NCBI RefSeq assembly: GCF_025231485.1
Contig: NZ_CP104003.1
Span: forward strand, 1,426,001-1,490,000
Direction of reading: 5' to 3'
Length of the DNA: 64,000 nucleotides
From: Salinirubellus salinus
Lineage (GTDB): Archaea; Halobacteriota; Halobacteria; Halobacteriales; Haloarculaceae
The position numbers and the translations under genes were made by a program. Below the pieces are notes generated by a model that ran no database searches, was not told where the DNA came from, and worked only from the letters and a program-made list of their open reading frames with translations. Shown piece by piece: positions 53,093 to 61,720 of the stretch (positions are counted from its first letter, which is position 1; the number at the start of each line of letters is the position of its first letter).

Positions 53093-54174
53093 GACCCCCC
53101 ACCTCCGGCGGTGGCCGTCGCCCCCGCGCCACCACCCGTCGCGTTCCTCGCGGTCGTCGCGTCGGTGGTGTTCTCCGGAGTGCTCTCGGTGCCCGTATCC
53201 CCGTCGGCCGAGTCGGCCAGCGACGCCCGGAGCACGCTCGGGGGCAGCATCAGGACGTTCGGGAAGCCACCCTGCTGGCCGACGAAGTAGCGCCCGGAGA
53301 CGAGTTCACGCTCCGGCGCGTCCGAGGCGAGGTAGGCCGCCCGGGTGAGGAACTGGACGGACGACTCCGGCCGGACGACACGGACGTCGTAGCGCGACAG
53401 GCCGGCCCGACTGGCGGCGTACTCCACCGCGTCGCGGGTCCCGCCGAGTTCGTCGGCGACGCCGTTCTCGACCGCCTGCACACCGGTGAACACCTCGGCC
53501 GAAGCCGCCTCCGCCCGCGACAGTTCGAGCGTGTCGCCACGCCCACGCATCACGGCCGAGACGAACGCCCGCTTGATGGACTCAGTCTTGTACTTCCACG
53601 CCCGCTCGCTCCCGCCAGAGCGCTTGTTCGGGCCGGTGGTGATGAGGCTGTCCGACGGCTCGATCTGCGCTGGCGGCGGGAAGACGACCCCCACGCTCCC
53701 GATCACCGACGAGGGCTTGACGAAGATACGCTCCGTACCGACGGCCGTGTAGTAGGCTCCCGAGGCGGCGATGGCGTCGACGCTCGTCACGACTGGCACA
53801 TCCTCGGCCGTCTTGTCCGCCTCGAGGTACATCGCCTCGCTGGCGGGGGCGGACCCGCCCGGACTGTTCACCACGAGGACGACGGCGTCCACGTCAGGGT
53901 CGGCCCGTAGCCGTTCGAGCGTCGTCGTCAACGCGACGGCGGTCCCCCCGTCGATCCCGCCCTCGACGGGGACGACGGCCACCGTCCCCGCACTGCCCGA
54001 GAGCGCCACCGTCGCCGCGATGGGGGCGACGAGCAACCCCACGACCACCGCCAGAATGGCCACGCCGGCGTAGGTACCCACGAGGAACTCGCCGAGCGCC
54101 TGCAGACGGCCCGCCGGACTGGACTCGAACGTCGCTGTCAGGGACCCGTCGTCGGGGCCGTCCTCGCCAGCCAT
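53089..54174 (-). CDS. SppA-like S49 signal peptide peptidase
   Basis: A 361-residue membrane-anchored serine peptidase. One helix lies at about 35-58. VVLVVNSPGGSAPASEAMYL forms the S49 substrate groove, S138 in DAIAASGAYYTAVG is the nucleophile, SSVIGSVGVVFPPP follows, and K184 in TTGPNKRSGG is at the right distance to be the dyad Lys. The C-terminal 40 residues are low-complexity Thr/Ala. It probably degrades membrane or signal-peptide fragments and is coupled to the DUF4350 protein. Confidence 0.85.
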   Translation of the reverse strand: MAGEDGPDDGSLTATFESSPAGRLQALGEFLVGTYAGVAILAVVVGLLVAPIAATVALSGSAGTVAVVPVEGGIDGGTAVALTTTLERLRADPDVDAVVLVVNSPGGSAPASEAMYLEADKTAEDVPVVTSVDAIAASGAYYTAVGTERIFVKPSSVIGSVGVVFPPPAQIEPSDSLITTGPNKRSGGSERAWKYKTESIKRAFVSAVMRGRGDTLELSRAEAASAEVFTGVQAVENGVADELGGTRDAVEYAASRAGLSRYDVRVVRPESSVQFLTRAAYLASDAPERELVSGRYFVGQQGGFPNVLMLPPSVLRASLADSADGDTGTESTPENTTDATTARNATGGGAGATATAGGGGS

Positions 54175-54264
54175 TGTATGTCACTCGGTGGCATGGGCCG
54201 GTCGTGTCAAAAGTCTACGGTAATCACTGATGGAAGCGGACGCTCTTCGTCGAGAGAGTGGAGA

Positions 54265-54383
54265 TGCTCGGTAGGGGATTTGAACCCCTGTCGTTGGCTT
54301 TCTTCACCAATCGGGCCGGACCCGAAGTGTAGGATTCTTGATTCGAAAGGCCAACATGATTGGCCGGACTACACCAACCGAGC
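54265..54383 (-). tRNA. tRNA-Glu (UUC) with 44-nt intron
   Basis: Read on the minus strand, gctcggt (5' acceptor arm) pairs with accgagc, followed by A73; the CCA is not encoded. The D arm is ggtgtagtccggccaatcat, as in haloarchaeal tRNA-Glu. The anticodon stem ttggc/gccaa encloses cttt|cg...a with anticodon TTC (54345-54347) and U33; the T arm is aggggttcaaatcccct. An insertion between positions 37 and 38 (54300-54343) must be an intron, giving a 75-nt mature tRNA. A TATA element lies about 30 bp upstream. Confidence 0.88.
54300..54343 (-). other. tRNA-Glu intron (approximate borders)
   Basis: A 44-nt insert at the canonical 37/38 site. It contains gtgaag, whose gaa can pair with anticodon TTC, as expected for the central helix of an archaeal bulge-helix-bulge splice substrate. 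The exact cut sites were not modelled, so the borders may shift by one or two bases. Confidence 0.7.
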
Positions 54384-54408
54384 TTACACCCACAACTCCG
54401 CCGGTGCC

Positions 54409-54418
54409 ACACATAAAC
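54409..54418 (-). promoter_or_regulatory. TATA element of tRNA-Glu
   Basis: On the minus strand gtttatgtgt, centred about 30 bp before the 5' end of the tRNA at 54383, which is the normal archaeal spacing. Confidence 0.6.
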
Positions 54419-54435
54419 TCTGCTCTTTCCACTCC

Positions 54436-54809
54436 TCAGAACGAGTGTTCGAGAGTTGACTCGAACTCGAGTTGCCCCAGCCCCGCCCGTGCGTGACACG
54501 AGCGACAGAGCAACACGAGGTTCCCCTCGTCGTGGGCATCTGCGACGTTCACAGTGTCCGACTCGTGGAACGTACAAACGGGAACAGTGTGGTGAACGTC
54601 GAGATAGGTAGCCGACCCATCGTCTCCACACTCCTGACAGACCTCGTCACGCGCTCTGACGCGGCGTCTCGCGTCGGGATGCCGTGCTCGTCCAAGTACT
54701 TCCGGATCGCCTGCGGCGAGACACCGCAACACTCGGCCAGCTCAGCCGGCGAGTGCTCACGCCCGTGGTACATCACGTCCAACCACTCGCGGTCTCGGTA
54801 CCGCACCAT
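54436..54809 (-). pseudogene. HNH endonuclease gene with one frameshift
   Basis: ATG 54809 opens a helix-turn-helix part (MVRYRDREWLDVMYHGREHS, then AELAECCGVSPQAIRKYLDEHGIPTRDA), typical of haloarchaeal HNH proteins. The HNH part (EVCQECGDDGSATYLDVHHT, then EGNLVLLCRSCHARAG) lies in another frame and ends at 54436. The two join if one base is added or lost at about 54650-54685. The gene spans 374 bp, not a multiple of three. It is either a decayed gene or a sequence error. Confidence 0.7.
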
Positions 54810-54889
54810 AGGGCACCTGCTCCGGGCTGTCCGTTGAACCCTCTCCGCGCGGGGCGAAACGGAGAGGAGCCGGTAGGGCGAGGTGTGCT

Positions 54890-56866
54890 CTACTTGCCCT
54901 CGAACTCGGGCTCGCCGTCGCCCATGAACGCCGTGATGCCGGTCATCAGGTCGTCCGTGTTGATGAGGTGGCCGAACGCGTGGGACTCGACCTCGAGCCC
55001 GGCGTCGGTGTCCTCGCGGCCCTTCAGCATGGCCTTCTTCGTCAGCTCCTGCGCGATGGGCGGGCCACCGGCGAGCTGGGCGACCAGTTCGAACGCACGC
55101 TCCTCGAACTCGTCGTTCTCGACGACCTCGTTGACGAAGCCGTAGTCGTACATCGTCTCGGCGTCGTAGCGCTCGGCGGTCAGGATGATCTCCTTCGCGC
55201 GGCCCTCGCCGACGATGTGCTTCAGGCGCTGGGTGCCGCCCCAACCGGGCAGCAGACCGAGGTCGAGTTCGGGCTGGCCGAGTTCGGAACGCTTCGAGGC
55301 GATGCGCATGTCCGCACACATCGACAGCTCCATCCCGCCGCCGAGGGCGTAGCCGTCGATACCCGCGACGATTGGCATCGGCGAGGACTCGAGCTTGCCG
55401 AAGGTCTCCTGACCCTGCCGGGAGAGCTTGATGGCCTCCAGCGGGTCCGCGGAGGCGGCCATGCTGGTCACGTCCGCACCGGCGGAGAAGGCGCGGTCAC
55501 CCTTGCCGGTCAGGAGCACCGCACGGACCTCGTCGTCGTCCTCGAGCATCTCGATGGCCTCGCCGAGTTCCTCCATCAGGTCCGGCGAGATGGTGTTCAT
55601 CCGGGCCTCACGCGAGAGGACGATGTGGCCGACGTAGTCGTACTCGTCGGGCTTGTAGACCTCGATGTTGGTGAACTCGACGACGTCCTCGTCGTCGCCG
55701 GAGGCGTGGAAGCCACCTTCATCTGCGGCCTCGCGCAGCGCGTCGCTGACCTCGAAGCGCGGGTGGCCCTGCTCCTCGTAGAGCTCCGAGATGGTGGACT
55801 CGAGCGAGGCGAGTCCGTGGTCGTCGGCGAGCTTCGCCGGGCCGTCCGGGAAGCCGGCACCGAGCATGACGGCCTCGTCAATGTCACGCGGGTTCGAGAC
55901 GTCGCCGCCGACGAGGTTGCCGACCTCGTTGGCCATGACCGCGAGCAGGCGGGCCTCGATCTCGTCCGTGCCGGCGTCGGTCGGGATGTCGGCGCCGTCG
56001 CCGTTCTCGTAGTCGTAGAAGCCCTCGCCGGTCTTCTTGCCGAAGCGCTCCTCCTCGACGATCTGCTCGAGGAACGGGGCCGGCTCGTACGCCTCGCCGA
56101 GCACCTCGTTCATGTACTCGAGGACGTGGTATGTGACGTCGTTGCCGACCTGGTCGCCGAGTTCGAACGCACCCATCGGCAGGCCGAGGTCGAACTTGGT
56201 GGCGGAGTCGATCTCCTCGATGGTCGCGGCGTCCTCGCTGACCATCCAGCAGGCCTCGTTCATCAGCGGAACGAGGATGCGGTTGACGATGAAGCCGGGC
56301 GAGTCCTTGTGGACGCGCACCGGCGTCTTGCCGAACGCCTCGGCGAGGTCCTCGGTCGCCTGCAGGGTCTCCTCGCTGGAGTGGGCACCGGAGATGACCT
56401 CGACCAGCTGCATCCGCACCGGCGGGTTGAAGAAGTGCATCCCACAGAACTGCTCGGGGCGCTCGGTGACCTCCGACAGCTCCGTGATGGAGAGCGAGGA
56501 GGTGTTCGTCGCGACGATGGCCTCCTCGGGCAGGTACTGTTCGACGTCCCCGTAGACGTCCTTCTTGATGTCCATCTTCTCGGGGACGGCCTCGATGACG
56601 ACGTCCACGTCACCGACGGCGTCCTCGACGTCGACGTACGGCGTGACCCGGTCGATGGCGGCATCGGCCTCTTCCTGCGTGATCTGTTCCTTCTCGGCGA
56701 GCTTTTCGAGCGACCACTCGATCTGGTCGTAGCCGTTCTGGACGAACTCCTCCTTGATGTCCCGGAGGTTGACCTCGTAGCCCGCGAGGGCTGCCACCTC
56801 GGCGATGCCGTGGCCCATGTTCCCGGCCCCCAGCACCGCGATGGTCTCGATGTCGTCGAATTCCAT
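54890..56866 (-). CDS. 3-hydroxyacyl-CoA dehydrogenase/enoyl-CoA hydratase fusion
   Basis: A 658-residue bifunctional beta-oxidation enzyme. Residues about 1-390 are the NAD-dependent dehydrogenase: [36 protein letters not shown], and a catalytic His in [17 protein letters not shown]. Residues about 400-658 are the crotonase part: [11 protein letters not shown] and [19 protein letters not shown]. The order is the reverse of bacterial FadB (hydratase first). ATG 56866 is used; the frame extends upstream to 56932. It is divergent from an acyl-CoA dehydrogenase gene. Confidence 0.93.
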   Translation of the reverse strand: MEFDDIETIAVLGAGNMGHGIAEVAALAGYEVNLRDIKEEFVQNGYDQIEWSLEKLAEKEQITQEEADAAIDRVTPYVDVEDAVGDVDVVIEAVPEKMDIKKDVYGDVEQYLPEEAIVATNTSSLSITELSEVTERPEQFCGMHFFNPPVRMQLVEVISGAHSSEETLQATEDLAEAFGKTPVRVHKDSPGFIVNRILVPLMNEACWMVSEDAATIEEIDSATKFDLGLPMGAFELGDQVGNDVTYHVLEYMNEVLGEAYEPAPFLEQIVEEERFGKKTGEGFYDYENGDGADIPTDAGTDEIEARLLAVMANEVGNLVGGDVSNPRDIDEAVMLGAGFPDGPAKLADDHGLASLESTISELYEEQGHPRFEVSDALREAADEGGFHASGDDEDVVEFTNIEVYKPDEYDYVGHIVLSREARMNTISPDLMEELGEAIEMLEDDDEVRAVLLTGKGDRAFSAGADVTSMAASADPLEAIKLSRQGQETFGKLESSPMPIVAGIDGYALGGGMELSMCADMRIASKRSELGQPELDLGLLPGWGGTQRLKHIVGEGRAKEIILTAERYDAETMYDYGFVNEVVENDEFEERAFELVAQLAGGPPIAQELTKKAMLKGREDTDAGLEVESHAFGHLINTDDLMTGITAFMGDGEPEFEGK

Positions 56867-57066
56867 GGTTCGTACGTCTCTCACGTTCCCTGCCTCTCGT
56901 TTCAAGGTTTCCAATCGGGCCTGTTTCACCACCTCTGCCCCCTACAGACCGGGGGCCAGGCACCCCCGAACTGGTAATGGACGGTTCCTTTATTTTGAGT
57001 CCGTCGGGCCGCGAGAGTCCCGAAAACCGACGGACGCGGACGCGGCGTTTGCAAAGAATTATGTTT

Positions 57067-57074
57067 GTATAATC
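57067..57074 (+). promoter_or_regulatory. TATA element of the acyl-CoA dehydrogenase gene
   Basis: tgtataat lies about 20 bp before ATG 57090 in an AT-rich patch (aattatgtttgtataatcg). The divergent HAD-fusion gene has its own AT-rich patch (tttattttgag, about 56988-56998). Confidence 0.5.
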
Positions 57075-57089
57075 GTGAGGTACGGTGTC

Positions 57090-58244
57090 ATGGACTTCGG
57101 GTTGACGGACGAACAGGAACAGCTGAAGAAGGAGGTCAAGCGGTTCGCCGACGAGGAGATCCGGCCGAACGCGACCGAGTACGACGTCGAGGAGAAGTAC
57201 CCGTGGGAGATCGTCGAGAAGGCCGCCGAGATGGGCCTCATCGGCATGTCAATCCCGATGGAGTACGGTGGGGCCGGCTACTCCCCGCTCGAGAACATCA
57301 TGGTCGCGGAGGAGCTGTTCGCGGCCGACGCCGGCATCGGGCTCTGTATCGGCGCCTGTTCGTTCGGCACCGAGGCCATCCAGGAGTTCGGTACCGAGGA
57401 GCAGAAAGAGCGCTTCCTCGAACCCGTCCCCAGGGGGGAGGCCATCTCCGGCGCGGCCATCTCCGAGCCGGACACCGGCTCCGACGTCTCGTCCATCTCG
57501 ACCCGCGCGGAGAAGGACGGCGACGAGTGGGTCGTCAACGGCAACAAGATGTGGATCACCAACGGCTCCATCGGCGACTACTTCGTCGTCCTCTGCAAGA
57601 CCGACCCGGAGGCCGAGGGCCGCTACAACGGCTTCAGCCAGATCGTCGTCGAGTCCGACCGCGACGGGTTCAAGTCCGAGAAGATCACCGGGAAGATGGG
57701 CATCCGCGCCAGCGACACGGCGGAACTCATCTTCGACGACGTCCGCGTCCCCGAGGAGAACCTCGTCGGCACGCGCGGTGCCGGCTTCCTCCAGCAGATG
57801 AACTTCTTCGACGCCACGCGAACGGGCGTGGCCGCGCAGGGTGTGGGTATCGCCCGTGGCGCCGCCGAGCGCGCTCTCGAGTACAGCCAGCAGCGCGAGC
57901 AGTTCGGCCGTCCCATCGGTGAGTTCCAGGCCATCCAGCACAAGTTGGCCGACATGTTCACCAAGATAGAGGCTGCGCGTAACCTGACCTACAAGTCCGC
58001 GTGGACCGTCGAGAACTCCGACCAGCCGGTCACGAAACTCGCCTCGATGGCGAAGGAGTACGCCTCCCGCATCGCGGTGGACGTCACCAACGAGGCGGTC
58101 CAGATCCACGGTGGCTCGGGCTACGTCAACGACTTCGACGTCGAGCGGTTCTACCGCGACGCCAAGATCACCCAGATCTACGAGGGCACCACCGAGATCC
58201 AGAAGAACATCATCGCTCGGGAGCTGCAGGGTAAGGGCTTCTAA
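57090..58244 (+). CDS. Acyl-CoA dehydrogenase
   Basis: A 384-residue FAD enzyme oxidising acyl-CoA to enoyl-Co[21 protein letters not shown] is the start, [17 protein letters not shown] and WITNGS the flavin-binding strands, and [21 protein letters not shown] the family block. The catalytic Glu lies in [19 protein letters not shown]. With the ligase (47957) and the divergent dehydrogenase/hydratase fusion it supplies the first three beta-oxidation steps. A copy of the dispersed repeat follows the stop. Confidence 0.94.
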   Translation: MDFGLTDEQEQLKKEVKRFADEEIRPNATEYDVEEKYPWEIVEKAAEMGLIGMSIPMEYGGAGYSPLENIMVAEELFAADAGIGLCIGACSFGTEAIQEFGTEEQKERFLEPVPRGEAISGAAISEPDTGSDVSSISTRAEKDGDEWVVNGNKMWITNGSIGDYFVVLCKTDPEAEGRYNGFSQIVVESDRDGFKSEKITGKMGIRASDTAELIFDDVRVPEENLVGTRGAGFLQQMNFFDATRTGVAAQGVGIARGAAERALEYSQQREQFGRPIGEFQAIQHKLADMFTKIEAARNLTYKSAWTVENSDQPVTKLASMAKEYASRIAVDVTNEAVQIHGGSGYVNDFDVERFYRDAKITQIYEGTTEIQKNIIARELQGKGF

Positions 58245-58249
58245 GACCA

Positions 58250-58371
58250 TCTTTTTGCGCTCGGGTCCACGCGCTGCGCTCGCGAACCGCTCGCGCAAAA
58301 ACGTGGGTGAAACCGGCGCCGCTCGCTCCGCTCGCAGCGGGTGGGTGGGCTCGACCGCACCGCAACCGCAC
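58250..58371 (+). repeat. Dispersed intergenic element, copy D
   Basis: It begins six bases after the acyl-CoA dehydrogenase stop, in mRNA sense tctttttgcgctcgggt, then hairpin-forming cgcgctgcgctcgcg. Read on the minus strand it matches copy A over gcggtgcggtcgag, cacccacccg, gagcgg, cgttttgcg (with one T-run longer) and acccgag...aaaa. The orientation relative to the upstream gene is the same as in copies A and B. Confidence 0.6.
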
Positions 58372-58442
58372 AGCTCTGCAACCTCGTCTCGACCCTCATT
58401 CCGCCTTTGGAACCGCTAGCAGTGGGCCTGAAGTTCTCGAAC

Positions 58443-58449
58443 GATTTAT
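58443..58449 (+). promoter_or_regulatory. TATA element of the second MTH865 gene
   Basis: tttataa about 34 bp before ATG 58480, within cgatttataacgg. Confidence 0.6.
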
Positions 58450-58479
58450 AACGGTTCTGCCTCACGATACGAGTGTACC

Positions 58480-58731
58480 ATGGTAGACAAGGACGACCTC
58501 CGTCAGCAGATGATCGACGCGTTCGAAGGTGCCGACTACCCCATCAACAGCCCGATGGACCTCGTGCCCGCGCTCCCGCAGGGGCCGGGGACGAAGTTCG
58601 AGTCCGGGGACTTCTCGATGACCGCGATGGAGCTGAACACGAAGCTCGGCGGCGGCGAGTTCCCCTACGACTCCGCCGAGGAGTTCGTCGACGACGTGAT
58701 GGCCCAGCTGGAAGACCAGGACCTCATCTGA
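58480..58731 (+). CDS. MTH865 family protein, copy 2
   Basis: An 83-residue soluble acidic protein, about 80 percent identical by eye to the first copy at 24653-24907, with changes concentrated in the last 30 residues (KLGGGEFPYDSAEEFVDDVM). MTH865 proteins are small EF-hand-like helical proteins of unknown function. It has its own TATA box and lies after the dispersed repeat copy D. Two copies this similar suggest a recent duplication or a dose need. Confidence 0.85.
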   Translation: MVDKDDLRQQMIDAFEGADYPINSPMDLVPALPQGPGTKFESGDFSMTAMELNTKLGGGEFPYDSAEEFVDDVMAQLEDQDLI

Positions 58732-58844
58732 GGCGGCTTCGACGCAGACCTTCCCCGTTCTTTGCGCGAGCCACACCCCACAGCGACGCCACCGCTCGAG
58801 CCGTGTCACCCACACTTTTCGAGTGGCCGGCCCTCCTCCCGACG

Positions 58845-59108
58845 ATGCCCGACACCGAGCCGCAGTCAGAGGTCTCACGGTCCGACCGGACCCGACGGTC
58901 GGTCAGACAGCTCCTGTTCGTCGTCGCCGGGGCACACACCGGGGCGTTCATCGGCTCGTTCGTCCCGAACTCGCGTCTCGGCATCCCCGGCGACGTGTTC
59001 TCGCTGCTGCTCATCGGCTTCCTGTTCGCGCTCCCGTTCGCCGTCGACGCGAACTGGGACCGCATCTACGGACGCTACCGCTCGGCGTTCGGCGACACAC
59101 TCCGGTGA
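58845..59108 (+). CDS. Small two-helix membrane protein
   Basis: An 87-residue protein: an Arg/Ser-rich N-terminus (RSDRTRRSVRQ), membrane helices at about 22-42 (QLLFVVAGAHTGAFIGSFV) and 48-66 (VFSLLLIGFLFALPFAV), and a charged tail (DRIYGRYRSAFG). No family is recognised. It starts at ATG 58845 and converges on the GINS gene with a two-base gap. Confidence 0.6.
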   Translation: MPDTEPQSEVSRSDRTRRSVRQLLFVVAGAHTGAFIGSFVPNSRLGIPGDVFSLLLIGFLFALPFAVDANWDRIYGRYRSAFGDTLR

Positions 59109-59110
59109 AC

Positions 59111-60043
59111 TCACTCGAGGGGTTCCGCGTTGTCCTGGCCGACCAGGATACTCGCGTTCTCCTCCGGCAGGTCGACCACGTCGTCCGACGAGAGGTCGTA
59201 CGTCCGACCGTCGACACCGAAGATGTCGCCCACGTCGCCGGTGATGCGGACGACGCGACGGTCGACCCCCTCCGGGTCGTCCGGGTCGGCGCCGGTCTCC
59301 GCTTGGCGTGGGTCACCACCCGGCGGGGTGGCGTCCGGGGCCACGTCGCTCGGCTCTCCACCAGCGTCTGACGAGGGCTGGTCGCCGCCACCCATCGCGC
59401 CGCCGATGTCCAGCCCCTGGTCCTCGGGCGGGGCCGGTGGTGCCTCACTTTCCGCCTCGGCACCCGACTGGGTGGAGGAGTGCGAGGCCGTCTCGGCAGG
59501 CGCGGACCGGTCGGCCGTCAGGTCGGGCGTCGCATCGCCCGACCCCGGCTTCGGGTCGGTCGAGCGGACGTCCGGCTCCGTCGGCGTCCCCGCGCCCGGC
59601 GGGGCGTCGTCCACGGCCGCTTCCCCGTCGGTCCGCGAACACGTGATGCTCCCGGTCTCGCCATCGAGCACCGAGAGCACGGCCTCGCGGTTCTCCTTGA
59701 TCTGTGAGACGAGCGTCTCGAACAGGTGGGCCTCCTCCTCGGTCAGTCCCTCGTCGTCGTAGGGCATGTCGGCAGCGGCGATGGAGGCCATCTTGACCAC
59801 CTTGCCGACGCGGCGCTCGTAGAGTGACTCCACGGTCCGCTGGGCCGTCTCCATGTCGTCGGTCAGCCGACGGACCTCCTCGGAGCCGAACGGGTCGTCA
59901 GCCTGGGCAGCCGCCGCGTCGCGTCGGTCGCGTAACTCCTGGACGAACTCGCCGGCCTCCTGGTAGAACGAGGCCCGGAGATGCTGGAGGCTGCTGGATT
60001 GGCGCTCCTTGTTCTGGACCGACTGGAGTTCGTCTAGGTTCAT
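59111..60043 (-). CDS. GINS complex subunit (archaeal Gins51-like)
   Basis: A 310-residue subunit of the replicative helicase accessory complex GINS, which joins MCM and Cdc45/RecJ at forks. The N-terminal A-domain (about 1-130; LRASFYQEAGEFVQELRDRR, then EEAHLFETLVSQIKENREAVL) is helical. A long acidic disordered linker (130-258) comes before a small C-terminal B-domain (VVRITGDVGDIFGVDGRTYD, then LPEENASILVG). It lies four bases after the primase gene stop, a typical haloarchaeal pairing. Confidence 0.8.
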   Translation of the reverse strand: MNLDELQSVQNKERQSSSLQHLRASFYQEAGEFVQELRDRRDAAAAQADDPFGSEEVRRLTDDMETAQRTVESLYERRVGKVVKMASIAAADMPYDDEGLTEEEAHLFETLVSQIKENREAVLSVLDGETGSITCSRTDGEAAVDDAPPGAGTPTEPDVRSTDPKPGSGDATPDLTADRSAPAETASHSSTQSGAEAESEAPPAPPEDQGLDIGGAMGGGDQPSSDAGGEPSDVAPDATPPGGDPRQAETGADPDDPEGVDRRVVRITGDVGDIFGVDGRTYDLSSDDVVDLPEENASILVGQDNAEPLE

Positions 60044-60047
60044 TGTG

Positions 60048-61301
60048 CTACTCCCGCCCCTTCTCGGCGTTGCCGCGAGCCATCGCGAACACGCCGACGT
60101 GTTCAGGTACGGAGTGTAAACCCGCGTCTACATTAAACCTCTCCCCCGCGAGACGAACCTCGAACGGGTCGGCCACGTCGACCATGATGCGGTTCTCGCG
60201 GAACGTGTCCGCGACGGCGTCCGTGAGCGGGTCGAAGGCGTCCACGCCGTCCAGCGGGATGCGCGTGACGACCAGTCCCGTCCCGCCGTGGAGGCTGCCC
60301 GGCAGACGGATGAGTCGATTCACGTCCGTCGTCACGGGCTCGTCGATGGGGGCCGCGTCGGCGGCTCGCGTCTCCTCGAGGAGGTGCTTCGACACCGAGT
60401 AGACCGCCGAGTGGACGTCGATGTTCCCCCGCTCGACAGCCTCGCGGTTCGACCGCACCGCGTTCAGCGCCGCGCGCGCCTTCCCCTCGCCGACGCCGTC
60501 GAACTCCCGTAGCCGGGCGATGCCGTCGTCCTCGTCCAGCCCGTCGAGTTCCTCGACCAGCGCCATCACGTGCCGGTGGACCCGCCGTGACCACCCGCCC
60601 GCGACCGAGAGCGTCCGCTTGTCTGCGGGCGTCTTCCGGCCGATTCCGGCCACCGACTCAGTGCGCACGAGGTCGTCGAACTCGATACCCAGCCCGCGCA
60701 CGTAGTCGACCACCTCGCGGCGCTCCTCGCGGGAGAGTTCGAGCACCCCCTCGTCCCGGACGTGGACGTGGTACCCGCGGCCGCCGGAGAAGACGACGGT
60801 CAGGTCCTCGAAGCCGAAGTCGTCGACGAGGAAGTCGAGCAACGCGACGAGCGCCTCCTTCCCAGCCGCGAGCATCTCGCCGTAGGGGTCAGCCTCCTCG
60901 TCCACCCCGGGGAGGTGGTCGGCGTCGATGTCGAACACGAGGTCCGCCCCGCGCCACCCCTTCTGCCCCATCGAGTCGGCGCCGGGGTGGTCGTACCGCC
61001 CGGCCGAGAAGTAGACGTGACGCGGCCGCTCGCGCGCGAGGAACTCGCCGACGCCACCGCCGCCAGTCAGGTCGAGCAGCGACTGGTGGCGCACCATCGT
61101 CGTCCCCCCCTCGGAGAAGGGGATGTACCCCCACTCGCGTTCGTTCCCGGCCGGTGGGCCCCTGAGCGGGGCGTTCGCGTCCTCGTCACCGAGTTCCGCG
61201 TCCCCCTCCGCGTCCCCGTCACCCTCGCGTGTGCGGCGGGCCTGCCGGCGGTAGTGGTCGCCGAACCGGCCTCTGAGGTACTCGCGGGTGCGGGGTTCCA
61301 T
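60048..61301 (-). CDS. priS: DNA primase small (catalytic) subunit
   Basis: A 417-residue archaeal/eukaryotic-type primase that makes RNA/DNA primers with PriL. EYLRGRFGDHYRR starts it, DLVFDIDADHLP carries the metal-binding acidic pair, TVVFSGGRGYHVHVRDE the nucleotide-binding histidine block, and RLIRLPGSLHGGTGLVV a C-terminal motif of the family. It is the first gene before GINS. The insertion ENERE/GDEDANAP-like acidic loop near residue 35 is haloarchaea-specific. Confidence 0.94.
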   Translation of the reverse strand: MEPRTREYLRGRFGDHYRRQARRTREGDGDAEGDAELGDEDANAPLRGPPAGNEREWGYIPFSEGGTTMVRHQSLLDLTGGGGVGEFLARERPRHVYFSAGRYDHPGADSMGQKGWRGADLVFDIDADHLPGVDEEADPYGEMLAAGKEALVALLDFLVDDFGFEDLTVVFSGGRGYHVHVRDEGVLELSREERREVVDYVRGLGIEFDDLVRTESVAGIGRKTPADKRTLSVAGGWSRRVHRHVMALVEELDGLDEDDGIARLREFDGVGEGKARAALNAVRSNREAVERGNIDVHSAVYSVSKHLLEETRAADAAPIDEPVTTDVNRLIRLPGSLHGGTGLVVTRIPLDGVDAFDPLTDAVADTFRENRIMVDVADPFEVRLAGERFNVDAGLHSVPEHVGVFAMARGNAEKGRE

Positions 61302-61400
61302 CGCTCTGCGAGTGCAGGGTGGGGCGTCACATAAGGGTGCCCGTTGTGTCGGTCCGCCCCCGTCCAGTCTCCGGGGTCCCGGTCCCGCCTCCGGGTGGCG

Positions 61401-61646
61401 TCACTCGTGGGCCGCGTCCCACTCGTCCGGCTTCTTGTAGTTCGCACAGACGTTGCACTGCAGACGGCCCATCGAGTCCATCGCGTTGTCGAAGCTCTCG
61501 CAGTTGGTGCAGAAGTAACCCCACCGGGTCTCGCAGTCCTCGTCCTCGTAGACGACGAGGAACGGCCCCTTCTCGCCGCGCTCGGCCTCCCGGGAGACGT
61601 AGAGCGTCTGCCCGTCGGGGCCCTCACGCGTCTCGTACAGTTCCAT
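61401..61646 (-). CDS. DUF5816 family zinc-ribbon protein
   Basis: An 81-residue soluble protein with a C-x2-C ... C-x2-C ribbon (YFCTNCESF and LQCNVCANYKKPDEW) after a beta part (LYETREGPDGQTLYVSREAE). It matches the haloarchaeal DUF5816 family of unknown function. ATG 61646 is used; the frame is open to 61706. It lies about 100 bp upstream of priS on the same strand. Confidence 0.78.
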   Translation of the reverse strand: MELYETREGPDGQTLYVSREAERGEKGPFLVVYEDEDCETRWGYFCTNCESFDNAMDSMGRLQCNVCANYKKPDEWDAAHE

Positions 61647-61720
61647 GTCCGTGACCAGCGGGGGGAGCGTCAAAGCGGCTTCGGAGGCGATTAGTACGAC
61701 GGACACTCACGAACGACAAC

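Noticed and set aside
54436-54809. Programmed frameshift in the HNH gene
   Set aside because: No slippery heptamer or downstream structure was evident to me, and no such case is known for this family; decay or sequence error is simpler.
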